A stretch of 64,000 bases of DNA from Paraburkholderia franconis (lineage in GTDB: Bacteria; Pseudomonadota; Gammaproteobacteria; Burkholderiales; Burkholderiaceae), in NCBI RefSeq assembly GCF_009362735.1, contig NZ_WHNP01000014.1, forward strand, positions 124,300-188,299, given 5' to 3'. Shown here piece after piece: positions 33,528 to 42,102 of this stretch (the first letter of the stretch is position 1; each line of letters opens with the position of its first letter). A program made the position numbers and the translations under genes. The notes beneath the pieces were generated by a model that made no database searches, was not told where the DNA came from, and worked only from the letters and a program-made list of their open reading frames with translations.

Positions 33528-35482
33528 TGAGCCACCGTCGTGCTGTCGTTGCCAGCGTCGGCGGGCTTTTGCGAACGGCGGCCGAGGCCGCGCTTGAGAT
33601 GGACCATCAGTAGCGAAATAGCGGCCGGCGTAACCCCCGAAATACGTGAAGCCTGACCGATCGTTTCGGGGCGGAACTGCATCAGCTTCTGACGCACTTC
33701 GAACGACAGTCCCCGGACTTCGGCGTAATCGAGGTTCTCCGGCAATCGGGTATTCTCCTGCGCTTCGTTTCGCTCGATCTCCCCCGCTTGCCGCTCGATG
33801 TAGCCCTGATATTTGACGCCGATCTCGATCTGTTCCTTGATCTGCGCGAGCAGCACTTTGTCGTCAGCAAGCGGCTCGACCGGGCCGCAGGTGCCCTCCC
33901 GCAGACCGCAAACGCCGTCGTACGAGACGCCCGGGCGACGCAAAAGATCGGCGAGGCTGTATTCGTGGTCAATGGGCTTGCCGAGCAGCGCAGTCGCTTC
34001 CTCAGACGAAAGCGTCTTTGGGTTGACCCACGTTGTCCGCAAGCGCTCTGTTTCACGTGAAACAGCGTCGCGCTTGCGGCTGAAAGCGTCCCAGCGGATG
34101 TCATCCACAACGCCAAGCTCGCGCCCAATCTCTGTCAGACGCATGTCTGCGTTGTCTTCACGCAGGCTCAGTCGGTACTCCGCGCGGCTTGTGAACATCC
34201 GATACGGCTCGGAAACTCCGCGCGTCACCAGATCGTCTACCAGCACGCCCAGATACGCCTGGTCGCGGCGCGGCGTCCATGCTTCCCTGCCTTGGACGTA
34301 CAAGCCAGCGTTAATGCCCGCAAGCAGCCCTTGTGCAGCCGCTTCCTCGTAACCCGTCGTTCCGTTGATCTGACCGGCGAAGAACAGACCGTTGATCACC
34401 TTCGTCTCCAGCGAGGCCTTCAGTCCGCGCGGATCAAAGTAGTCGTATTCGATCGCATAGCCGGGACGAAGGATGTGTGCTTGCTCCAGGCCGACCATTG
34501 AGCGAACCAGCTCGAGCTGGACGTCGAACGGCAGGCTCGTCGAAATGCCGTTCGGGTAGAACTCGTTGGTAGTCAGCCCTTCCGGCTCCAGGAAGATCTG
34601 GTGCGATTCCTTCGATGCAAACCGGTGAATCTTGTCCTCAATCGACGGACAGTAGCGCGGCCCAACGCCTTCGATCACGCCGGTGTACATCGGCGAGCGG
34701 TCCAAACCGCTGCGGATGACGTCGTGGGTCTGTGCGTTCGTATGCGTGACCCAGCATGGCACTTGGCGCGGGTGCTGCTCGACGCGCCCGAGGAACGAGA
34801 AAACGGGGATCGGATCGAGGTCGCCAGGCTGCTCTTCCAGCTTCGAAAAATCGATGGTACGCCCGTCGATGCGCGGCGGTGTGCCCGTCTTGAGACGGCC
34901 TTGTGGCAGCTTCAGCTCTTTTAGACGCGCCGACAGCGACACCGCGGCAGGATCCCCTGCCCGTCCACCGGTGTAGTTGTTGAGCCCAACGTGAATCTTC
35001 CCGTCCAGGAAAGTGCCGGCTGTCAAAACCACTGCACGCGAGCGGAAGCGGACGCCAACCTGCGTCACTGCACCCACGACACGATTGCCTTCGACCATCA
35101 GATCATCGACGGATTGCTGGAAAAGCCAAAGATTCGGCTGATTTTCGAGCCGCCGACGGATCGCCGCCTTATACAGCACGCGGTCGGCCTGTGCACGGGT
35201 CGCCCGGACTGCCGGACCCTTCGATGAGTTAAGAATGCGGAACTGAATGCCGCCTTCGTCGGTTGCAGCCGCCATCGCGCCGCCGAGCGCGTCGACCTCT
35301 TTCACCAAATGGCCCTTGCCAATGCCGCCGATCGACGGATTGCAGCTCATTTGACCGAGGGTTTCGATGTTGTGCGTCAGCAGGAGCGTCTTGTTGCCCA
35401 TGCGTGCGGATGCCAAAGCGGCTTCCGTGCCGGCATGACCGCCGCCAACGACGATTACGTCAAACTCTGTGGGATAAAGCAT
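33524..35482 (-). CDS. mnmG: tRNA uridine-5-carboxymethylaminomethyl modification enzyme MnmG
   Basis: A 652-residue FAD protein that with MnmE modifies the wobble uridine of certain tRNAs. The FAD motif VVGGGHAGTEAALASARMG begins at residue 12; GQMSCNPSIGGIGKGHLVKE and GQINGTTGYEEAAAQGL are family signatures. The ATG at 35482 (MLYPTEFDVIVVGGG) fits homologues. A perfect TATAAT lies on the - strand at 35537-35542. A parS palindrome is embedded in the coding sequence at 34049-34064, where it encodes part of SRKRDAVSRETERL. Confidence 0.97.
   Translation of the reverse strand: MLYPTEFDVIVVGGGHAGTEAALASARMGNKTLLLTHNIETLGQMSCNPSIGGIGKGHLVKEVDALGGAMAAATDEGGIQFRILNSSKGPAVRATRAQADRVLYKAAIRRRLENQPNLWLFQQSVDDLMVEGNRVVGAVTQVGVRFRSRAVVLTAGTFLDGKIHVGLNNYTGGRAGDPAAVSLSARLKELKLPQGRLKTGTPPRIDGRTIDFSKLEEQPGDLDPIPVFSFLGRVEQHPRQVPCWVTHTNAQTHDVIRSGLDRSPMYTGVIEGVGPRYCPSIEDKIHRFASKESHQIFLEPEGLTTNEFYPNGISTSLPFDVQLELVRSMVGLEQAHILRPGYAIEYDYFDPRGLKASLETKVINGLFFAGQINGTTGYEEAAAQGLLAGINAGLYVQGREAWTPRRDQAYLGVLVDDLVTRGVSEPYRMFTSRAEYRLSLREDNADMRLTEIGRELGVVDDIRWDAFSRKRDAVSRETERLRTTWVNPKTLSSEEATALLGKPIDHEYSLADLLRRPGVSYDGVCGLREGTCGPVEPLADDKVLLAQIKEQIEIGVKYQGYIERQAGEIERNEAQENTRLPENLDYAEVRGLSFEVRQKLMQFRPETIGQASRISGVTPAAISLLMVHLKRGLGRRSQKPADAGNDSTTVAQ
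34049..34064. other. parS partition site within mnmG
   Basis: A perfect 16-bp match to the bacterial parS consensus TGTTTCACGTGAAACA. It lies in the coding sequence of mnmG about 2 kb from parB. It should be a ParB loading site and indicates nearness to oriC. Confidence 0.92.
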
Positions 35483-35536
35483 CGCAGATCTCACGCCGGA
35501 CCCGCCGTGAGCCTTCAAGAAAAATATATGGGCGAA

Positions 35537-35542
35537 ATTATA
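35537..35542 (-). promoter_or_regulatory. -10 element of the mnmG promoter
   Basis: A perfect TATAAT on the - strand, 54 bp before the mnmG start. No convincing -35 is seen at standard spacing. The parS site at 35599 lies 56 bp upstream of it. Confidence 0.5.
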
Positions 35543-35587
35543 GCGGGTTCGCTTTTGACACGAATTTCGTCCAAAGGGCATAGGAAT

Positions 35588-35619
35588 AAAAAACGGCGTG
35601 TTTCACGTGAAACACGCCG
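35588..35619 (-). terminator. Terminator of the first Liv cluster, built around a parS site
   Basis: A perfect 26-bp palindrome at 35594-35619 is followed on the - strand by six T residues (A residues 35588-35593) and ATT. It lies 36 bp beyond the stop of the LivF gene at 35655. The stem centre is the parS consensus (35599-35614), extended by CGGCG/CGCCG on each side. Confidence 0.72.
35599..35614. other. parS partition site in the mnmG upstream region
   Basis: A second perfect TGTTTCACGTGAAACA, identical to the one at 34049, 1.55 kb away. It lies between the mnmG promoter and the Liv cluster and forms the core of the terminator hairpin there. Confidence 0.92.
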
Positions 35620-35654
35620 CTCGTTTGACAGCCAAACCGCCAAAAATTCCTTCC

Positions 35655-36428
35655 CTACGCTACCTTTTTCGTAAGACCGAGATAAGTTTCGATCACGCGT
35701 GGGTTCTGGGCCAGCGCGTCTGCTGCGCCCTCCAGTGCCAGCTCGCCGGTTTCCAGCACGTAGCCATAGTCCGAAATTTGCAGTGCGGCGCGGGCATTCT
35801 GCTCAATCAGAAGTGTCGCAACGCCCGTTTGCCGCAGCGCGCTGATGATGTGGAAAATCTCCCTCACAATCAGCGGCGCCAAGCCGAGGCTCGGCTCGTC
35901 CAGCATCAATAAGTCCGGCTTGCCCATTAGCGCGCGGCTAACGGCCAGCATCTGCCGCTCCCCGCCTGACAGCGTTCCCGCCGCCTGCTTGCGACGCTCC
36001 TTCAAGCGCGGGAAAAGTTCGAACACGGGTTCAAGCTGATCCAGATAGTTTCGATCGCCGGCGCGCTTGCGACGATACGCGCCAAGCACGAGATTGTCCT
36101 CGACCGTCATCGTCGCGAATAACTCGCGCTTCTCCGGCACGAGACACATGCCGCGCGCCACTCGTTTTTCGACGGGTACGGCGCTCACGTCTTCGCCGAG
36201 ATACGTGATTGCGCCCTTTGCGTGACCCGTCGGCGGCAGCGCGCCCATGATCGCGTTGAGCAGCGTCGACTTTCCCGCGCCGTTCGGCCCGATCACCGTA
36301 ACGATCTGACCGGGACGCACGGCAATCCTTGCGTTGTGCAGCGCTTCGACCTTCCCATAGCGGACCGACAGGCTGTTCACTTCGAGAATCGGCTGCGCCG
36401 CGGCTTGTTTCGTCGTTTCGTTCTCCAT
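35655..36428 (-). CDS. LivF-type branched-chain amino acid ABC transporter ATPase
   Basis: A 257-residue ATPase of the LivF type. Walker A is GPNGAGKST at 47-55, the signature LSGGERQMLAVSRALM and Walker B LLMLDEPSLGLAP are intact, and the LIEQNARAAL switch histidine position carries glutamine-asparagine as in LivF. The start ATG at 36428 overlaps the stop of the upstream LivM-LivG gene by one base; a GTG one codon earlier is the alternative. Last gene of the first Liv cluster. Confidence 0.93.
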   Translation of the reverse strand: MENETTKQAAAQPILEVNSLSVRYGKVEALHNARIAVRPGQIVTVIGPNGAGKSTLLNAIMGALPPTGHAKGAITYLGEDVSAVPVEKRVARGMCLVPEKRELFATMTVEDNLVLGAYRRKRAGDRNYLDQLEPVFELFPRLKERRKQAAGTLSGGERQMLAVSRALMGKPDLLMLDEPSLGLAPLIVREIFHIISALRQTGVATLLIEQNARAALQISDYGYVLETGELALEGAADALAQNPRVIETYLGLTKKVA

Positions 36429-38212
36429 CACTCCACCCCGCCCAGATAGGCTTCCAGCACGGCTGGATCATTCTGCACATCTTGCGGAAGCCCTTCCGCG
36501 ATCCGCGTCCCAAATTCCATCACGACCAAACGGTCAGTGAGATTCATCACGAAGTCCATATCGTGTTCGACGAGCAGCACGCTCATGCCCTCCTCGCGCA
36601 GCTTGCGCAGCAACGATGCCAGTTGTTGCTTTTCCTGATAACGCAGGCCCGCCGCAGGCTCATCGAGCAACAGAAGCGTCGGGTCGCAGCAAAGCGCACG
36701 CGCAATCTCCAGGATCCGCTGTTTGCCGAGAGCGAGACTGCCCGCTTCGTCGTACATGTGCTCTTCGAGACCGACGCGCCGGATCTGCCGGGCGGCTTCC
36801 GCCATCAGACGCGCCTCCTCCGCAGCATTCAGGCGCGCCACGCTGCGCCACACGCCGGCGTGTCCACGCAGATGCGCGCCGATAGCGACGTTCTCCAGCA
36901 CGGTCATGCCCGGCAGCAGCTTCACGTGCTGAAACGTCCGTCCGATGCCGCGTTTGACAATTTCACGTGAATTCAGCTTGTCGATACGTTCGCCGCGGAA
37001 CGTAATCGCACCGCTCGTCGCTTGCAGCACGCCCGTGACCAGATTGAACGTCGTCGACTTGCCCGCGCCATTCGGGCCGATCAGGCCGATGATCTGCCCC
37101 GCCATTACATCGAAGCTGACGTCGTTCACCGCCACTAGGCCACCGAACTGCTTGCGTGCCCTGTCGACGACGAGCAGCGCCTCGCCCGCCGTCGGCTTGC
37201 TGCGCTGCGGCAACGCGTCCGCGTGATCAGGCACGTGCGCGTGCGGGCCGCGAGGGAAGATTCGCGCGACGAACGGCCACACGCCCCGGCGAGCGTACTG
37301 AAGCAGCAGCACCATCAGAATGCCGAAGACGATGATTTCGAAGTTGCCATTCTCGCCAAGCAGTTTGGGCAGCAGCGTCTGCAGATAGTCCTGGAGCACG
37401 GTCAGAATGGCCGCGCCTAGCACTGCGCCCCAGACGTGCGCGACGCCGCCCACCACGGCCATGAACAGAAACTCGATGCCGTGGTTGAGACCAAAAGGCG
37501 TCGGGTTCACTGCGCGCTGCAAATGCGCGTACAGAAAGCCCGAGATTGCCGCCAGCACCGCCGCATAGACGAAGATCACCACGCGCATCCACGCGGTATT
37601 GACGCCCATCGCCTCCGCCATCAGCCCGCCGCCACGCAGCGCGCGGATCGCGCGCCCCGGACGGCTATTAAGCAAGTTCTGAACAGACACCACTGCGCCG
37701 AGCACGACGATCCAGATCAGGTAGTAAATATGCCGGCCGGATTCGAGGTTGACGCCGAGCACATTCAGCACCGGAATGCCGTTGATCCCGTCGTATTTGC
37801 CGAGCATCTCCATGTTGCCGAACAGGAAGAACAGCGCGAGGCCCCACGCGATCGTCCCGAGCGGCAGAAAATGCCCCGACAGCCGCATCGTCACAGCCCC
37901 GAGCAGCAACGCGATCAAAGCCGTCAGGACGACGCCAGCGATTAGCGCAAGCCACGGCGACACGCCGAGCTGCGTCGTCAGATACGCGGTCGTATAGGCG
38001 CCGACGCCGACGAATGCCGCCTGCCCGAAGCTCGTCATTCCGCCGATTCCTGTCAGCAGTACGAGACCGATCGCAACGATCGAGTAAAGGCCGATGTAGT
38101 TGAGCAGCGTCACCCAGTACTCGGGCACGCGGATCGGTTGCGGCAGCACGGGCAACGCGAACATCACCACGAGAAACAGCCAGAAGAACTTGTTTTGCAT
38201 GATGCGCTTCAT
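36428..38212 (-). CDS. LivM-LivG fusion: branched-chain amino acid permease joined to ATPase
   Basis: A 594-residue protein combining an inner-membrane permease and a cytoplasmic ATPase usually encoded separately. Residues 1 to about 310 are LivM-like with 8-10 membrane helices and GGVAHVWGAVLGAA. A linker rich in Pro, His and Ala (about 310-345) leads to an ATPase with Walker A GPNGAGKST near residue 380, signature LALGKQRILEIARAL, Walker B LLLLDEPAAGL and switch VLLVEHDMDFVM. The ATG at 38212 follows GGAGGAGTG. It partners the LivH gene 4 bp upstream and the LivF gene that overlaps its stop. Confidence 0.92.
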   Translation of the reverse strand: MKRIMQNKFFWLFLVVMFALPVLPQPIRVPEYWVTLLNYIGLYSIVAIGLVLLTGIGGMTSFGQAAFVGVGAYTTAYLTTQLGVSPWLALIAGVVLTALIALLLGAVTMRLSGHFLPLGTIAWGLALFFLFGNMEMLGKYDGINGIPVLNVLGVNLESGRHIYYLIWIVVLGAVVSVQNLLNSRPGRAIRALRGGGLMAEAMGVNTAWMRVVIFVYAAVLAAISGFLYAHLQRAVNPTPFGLNHGIEFLFMAVVGGVAHVWGAVLGAAILTVLQDYLQTLLPKLLGENGNFEIIVFGILMVLLLQYARRGVWPFVARIFPRGPHAHVPDHADALPQRSKPTAGEALLVVDRARKQFGGLVAVNDVSFDVMAGQIIGLIGPNGAGKSTTFNLVTGVLQATSGAITFRGERIDKLNSREIVKRGIGRTFQHVKLLPGMTVLENVAIGAHLRGHAGVWRSVARLNAAEEARLMAEAARQIRRVGLEEHMYDEAGSLALGKQRILEIARALCCDPTLLLLDEPAAGLRYQEKQQLASLLRKLREEGMSVLLVEHDMDFVMNLTDRLVVMEFGTRIAEGLPQDVQNDPAVLEAYLGGVE

Positions 38213-38216
38213 CGCG

Positions 38217-39272
38217 TCACTCCTCCTCTTCTTCCGCATGCGGGCTGGCGAGACTCCGCCAGAGCAGCACCGGAATGATCAGCGTGAACACGATCACTTC
38301 CTTGTACGAGCTGGCCCAGAACGACGAATACGACTCCAGCAACCCGACCAGTATCGAACCTGCCGCAGCCAGCGGATAACTGACCAGCCCGCCGATAATC
38401 GCCCCGACAAAGCCCTTCAGGCCGATCAGGAAGCCCGAGTCGTAGTAGATCGTGGTCAGCGGCGCGACGAGAATCCCGCACAGCACGCCGAGGCCTGCCG
38501 CGAGCGTGAACGCGAGTCGCCCGGCCTGCGTCGTGCCGATGCCGACGAGCCGCGCGCCGAGCCGGTTCACCGACGTCGCGCGCAACGCCTTGCCCGAGAT
38601 CGAGCGGTCGAAGTACACGTACAGCACGCCGATCAGCACGACGGCCACGCCGACCACCCACACGCTCTGCCCCGAGATCGACATGCTGCCGACGTTGAAC
38701 GTGGCATCCGTGAACGCGTTGGTGCGCGAGCCTTCCGCGCCGAACATCACGAGCCCGAGGCCGACCATCGCAAAATGCACGGCCACCGACACGATCAGCA
38801 GCAACAGCGTCGTCGCTTCGGCAACAGGCTCGTATGCGAGGCGATAGACGAACGGCCCCATCGGCACGACGATCAGCAGCGTCAATGCGATCTGCTCGAT
38901 CATCGGCAGCGGCTGCATGAACACGCCGCGCGTGATCGCATAGACAGCGACAGGAAACAGCAGATACTTGCCGGCCAGCGTCACCAGCGTACGTGCAGCA
39001 TGACGCCGCCGCTCCGCATGCCGAGCCATGCCGATCACTTCGATGACGAAGCATGCAAGCCCCATCGCCATCAGCAGCCAGCAGGTCGCGGGAAGCTTCT
39101 GCGTCTGCAACGCGGCAAGCGTCAGCGCACCGTACGAAACGAACTCCCCTTGCGGGATGAAAATGGCGCGCGTCACGGAGAACACCAGCACCAGCGCGAG
39201 CGCGAGCAATGCGTAGATCGCGCCCGTCGTGATGCCGTCCTGCGCGAGGATCGCCGCAATTGATAGATCCAT
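38217..39272 (-). CDS. LivH-type branched-chain amino acid ABC permease
   Basis: A 351-residue inner-membrane permease of the LivH family with 8-10 helices. It begins MDLSIAAILAQDGITTGAIY after GAGGAAGT (start 39272) and carries GEFVSYGAL and the conserved ALRATSVNRLGARLVGI cytoplasmic loop. An insertion of about 40 residues (EVIGMARHAERRRHAARTL) makes it longer than LivH of E. coli. It ends in a run of glutamates (HAEEEEE). First permease gene of the first Liv cluster. Confidence 0.93.
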   Translation of the reverse strand: MDLSIAAILAQDGITTGAIYALLALALVLVFSVTRAIFIPQGEFVSYGALTLAALQTQKLPATCWLLMAMGLACFVIEVIGMARHAERRRHAARTLVTLAGKYLLFPVAVYAITRGVFMQPLPMIEQIALTLLIVVPMGPFVYRLAYEPVAEATTLLLLIVSVAVHFAMVGLGLVMFGAEGSRTNAFTDATFNVGSMSISGQSVWVVGVAVVLIGVLYVYFDRSISGKALRATSVNRLGARLVGIGTTQAGRLAFTLAAGLGVLCGILVAPLTTIYYDSGFLIGLKGFVGAIIGGLVSYPLAAAGSILVGLLESYSSFWASSYKEVIVFTLIIPVLLWRSLASPHAEEEEE

Positions 39273-39375
39273 ACTTCCTCGTCCTGGAACGTCGAAATCG
39301 AAACTGAGAAACAGAGAGAACCGCTGTGAGAACCGGCTGAACGACCACCCGCCGCGAAGCAAAGCCGCCCTTCAT

Positions 39376-39411
39376 AAAACAACTGCCGCGCCTGGGAAAA
39401 CGACGCGGCAG
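39376..39411 (-). terminator. Hairpin between binding protein and LivH genes
   Basis: A perfect 8-bp stem CTGCCGCG / CGCGGCAG (39383-39390 with 39404-39411), followed on the - strand by TTGTTTTAT. It may attenuate transcription from the abundant binding-protein gene into the permease genes. Confidence 0.5.
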
Positions 39412-39503
39412 AGCTTGCCATTGTTATCGATCAGAAATGGCCGCGTGACTTAAGAGACGTCCTGCTGGCCCATTGCCACGCGTTGCGAGCGATGCGCACC
39501 TTC

Positions 39504-40664
39504 TTAATCGTTCTGAAGTTTCCACTTGCCATTGGAGATTTCGACGATCACACGTGCGCGCTTGTCGAGACCGTTGTGGTCGGTGGCGGTCGTGTTCATG
39601 ATGCCGTGCGCGAGTGGCAAATCCTTGACGTTCTCCAGCGCGTCGCGCAGCGCGACGCGGAATGCTTCCGTGCCCGGCTGGCCCTTCTTCAGCGCCTCGG
39701 GAATCGCACGCTGGAGCATCTGGCCTGCATCCCACGCATGGCCGCCAAACGTCGCGACGGAGCCTGCGCCATACGCCTTCTCATAGGCGTTCTTGTACGC
39801 CTCCGACGATTTCTTCACCGGATTCGAATCGGGCAGCTGATCGGCGACGAGGATCGGGCCTGCGGGCAGCAATTCGCCTTCGCAGTCCTTGCCGCACACG
39901 CGCAGGAAGTCGTTATTCGCAACGCCATGCGTCTGATAGATCTTGCCCTTGTAGCCACGCTCTTTCAGCGCCTTCGCCGGCAGTGCCGAAGGCGTGCCCG
40001 AGCCCGCGATCAGCACGGCATCCGCATTCGATGCAACGATCTTCAGCACCTGCCCTGTCACCGATGCATCGGTGCGGTTATAGCGCTCGTTGGCCACGAG
40101 CTTCAGATGATGCGCGCTCGCTGCCTGGCTGAACACCGTGTACCAGTTCTCGCCATACGCATCCGCGAAGCCGATGAACCCCACTGTCTTCACGCCGTGC
40201 TTTTCCATGTAGTCGGCGATTGCATCGGCCATCAAGCCATCGTTTTGCGGCGTCTTGAATGCCCATGTGCGTTTCCCGTCCATCGGCGAAATGATGGCAG
40301 CCGATGCCGCGAGCGAAATCATCGGTGTCTTGCCTTCGGCGATCGGGTCGAGCATTGCGAGCGAATTCGGCGTCACCGTCGAGCCGATGATCGCATCCAC
40401 ATGGTCTTCGTCGATCAGCTTGCGCGTGTTCTGCACTGCGCGGCTCGTATCCGATGCGTCGTCGAGCACGATGTATTGCACGCTCTTGCCTGCGATCTCC
40501 TTCGGCAGCAACGCAATCGTGTTCTTCTCGGGGATGCCTAGCGATGCGGCCGGTCCCGTCGTCGACAGCGTGACGCCGATCTTCACTTGCGCCATCGCTC
40601 CCGTCGCGCCGCAAACGAGCGCCATTGCAATTGCGGAACGGACCCACTTCTTTGTCGTTTTCAT
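39504..40664 (-). CDS. Branched-chain amino acid-type ABC substrate-binding protein (first of tandem pair)
   Basis: A 386-residue periplasmic binding protein. The signal peptide (residues 1-25) ends at AMA before QVKIGVTLSTTGPAAS. It contains GIPEKNTIALLPKEIAGK, and two cysteines in DFLRVCGKDCEGELLPAG that may form a disulfide. It lies upstream of the LivH, LivM-LivG and LivF genes and is its likely binding component. It is a clear paralogue of the adjacent gene at 40936. Ligand unknown. Confidence 0.94.
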   Translation of the reverse strand: MKTTKKWVRSAIAMALVCGATGAMAQVKIGVTLSTTGPAASLGIPEKNTIALLPKEIAGKSVQYIVLDDASDTSRAVQNTRKLIDEDHVDAIIGSTVTPNSLAMLDPIAEGKTPMISLAASAAIISPMDGKRTWAFKTPQNDGLMADAIADYMEKHGVKTVGFIGFADAYGENWYTVFSQAASAHHLKLVANERYNRTDASVTGQVLKIVASNADAVLIAGSGTPSALPAKALKERGYKGKIYQTHGVANNDFLRVCGKDCEGELLPAGPILVADQLPDSNPVKKSSEAYKNAYEKAYGAGSVATFGGHAWDAGQMLQRAIPEALKKGQPGTEAFRVALRDALENVKDLPLAHGIMNTTATDHNGLDKRARVIVEISNGKWKLQND

Positions 40665-40700
40665 TGCATGTCTCCAAACGCTTTAAATGCGTGTCGTAAT

Positions 40701-40716
40701 CCAGTTCGAGAACTGG
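40701..40716. promoter_or_regulatory. Inverted repeat upstream of the first tandem binding-protein gene
   Basis: CCAGTTC-GA-GAACTGG, a perfect 7-bp inverted repeat with a 2-bp centre, 37 bp before the start codon at 40664. Position and symmetry suggest an operator; no matching regulator is recognised. Confidence 0.4.
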
Positions 40717-40871
40717 GTAACTGAATCTAGTTATCGGGTATAAGCCTGCCAAGCATGGTTTTCCCTGCTCGTTGCAATTGAGTCAAACCCAGGCTTTACC
40801 GCTTTAGTTGTCTCTCCCCTGTGGATCAGGGTGAAGCTGCACTGCTTTATTCGATTCATCTCACGTGCAAT

Positions 40872-40904
40872 AAAAAAGACGCGTCAACTGCCCGCGTCTT
40901 TTTT
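40872..40904. terminator. Terminator after the second tandem binding-protein gene
   Basis: A 12-bp stem AAAAAAGACGCG / CGCGTCTTTTTT (40872-40883 with 40893-40904), loop TCAACTGCC. The A and T runs give a U-tract in either direction. It lies 32 bp past the stop at 40936. Confidence 0.85.
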
Positions 40905-40935
40905 GAATGAATTCGAATTCGTTAATTCGCCTCGT

Positions 40936-42102
40936 TCAATCGGAAGCAAGCTTCCATTTGCCGTCGACGATTTGCACCATCACGCGCGCCCGCTGATCGA
41001 GACCCGCGTGATCACTCGCGCTCATGTTGAAGATGCCGTGCGAGCCCGGCATGTCCTTCGTGCTTTCGAGCGCGGCACGCAGTGCTTCACGGAATTGCGG
41101 CGTGCCCGGCTGACCCTTTTTCAATGCGACGGGAATCGCACGTTGCAGCAGCAGGCCGGCGTCCCATGCATGGCCACCGAAAGTCGAAACCGAACCTGCG
41201 CCATTCGCGCTTTCATAAGCGTGCTTGTACGCGAGCGATGCCTTCTTCACGGGATTCGAATCGGGCAATTGATCGGCGACGAGCAGCGGACCCGCAGGCA
41301 GATACGTGCCTTCACAGTCCTTGCCGCAGACGCGCAGGAAATCGTTGTTCGCGACGCCATGCGTCTGATAGTACTTGCCCTTGTAGCCACGCTCGCGCAG
41401 CGTCTTCTCCGGCAGCGCGGCCGGCGTGCCCGCGCCGGCGATCAGCACGGCATCCGGGTTCTGCGACATCATCTTGAGCACCTGGCCCGTCACCGACGCA
41501 TCGTTGCGCGCGAAACGTTCACTCGTGACGACCTTGATCTTCGCGAGGTCGGCGGCCTTGCCGAATTCCTTGAACCAGCTCTCGCCATACGCATCCGCGA
41601 AACCGATGAAGGCCACCGTCTTCACGCCGTGATTCGCCATATGCTGAGCAATGGCCGTCGCCATCAGGATGTCGTTCTGTGGCGTCTTGAAGACCCACGA
41701 GCGCTTTGCATCCATCGGTTCGACGATCGATGCGGCCGCAGCCATCGAGATCATCGGCGTTTGCGTTTCGTTCGCGATATCGATCATCGCTAGCGAGTTC
41801 GGCACGACAGTCGAGCCGATCAGCGCGTCGACGTGATCTTCACTGGTGAGCTTGCGGGCGTTCTTGACGGCTTGCGTCGAATCGGTTGCATCGTCGAGCA
41901 CGATGTAGTCGATTTTCTGGCCCGCAATTTCCTTCGGCAGCAATGCACTGGTGTTCTTCTCCGGAATGCCGAGCGAGGCCGCCGGCCCCGTTGCCGACAC
42001 TGTCATGCCGATTTTCACGTCCGCCCATGCCGCGCCGCTGTACGTTGCGCACACGCCTGCCGCGACCAGTGCCGCGCTGATCCAACGCAATGCCGACTTC
42101 AT
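40936..42102 (-). CDS. Branched-chain amino acid-type ABC substrate-binding protein (second of tandem pair)
   Basis: A 388-residue periplasmic binding protein with a signal peptide to about residue 27 (AWA before DVKIGMTVSATG). It shares many long identical blocks with the neighbour at 39504, for example GPAASLGIPEKNT, YQTHGVANNDFLRVCGKDCEG and LVADQLPDSNPVKK, so the pair arose by duplication. Its own terminator follows and a 270-bp gap separates it from the neighbour, so the two are probably expressed separately and may bind different ligands for the same permease. Confidence 0.93.
   Translation of the reverse strand: MKSALRWISAALVAAGVCATYSGAAWADVKIGMTVSATGPAASLGIPEKNTSALLPKEIAGQKIDYIVLDDATDSTQAVKNARKLTSEDHVDALIGSTVVPNSLAMIDIANETQTPMISMAAAASIVEPMDAKRSWVFKTPQNDILMATAIAQHMANHGVKTVAFIGFADAYGESWFKEFGKAADLAKIKVVTSERFARNDASVTGQVLKMMSQNPDAVLIAGAGTPAALPEKTLRERGYKGKYYQTHGVANNDFLRVCGKDCEGTYLPAGPLLVADQLPDSNPVKKASLAYKHAYESANGAGSVSTFGGHAWDAGLLLQRAIPVALKKGQPGTPQFREALRAALESTKDMPGSHGIFNMSASDHAGLDQRARVMVQIVDGKWKLASD

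Noticed and set aside
36959..36974. A third parS-like site in the LivM-LivG fusion gene
   Set aside because: It matches only 11 of 16 positions, keeping the TTTCACGTGAA core but losing the outer bases, so ParB binding is doubtful.
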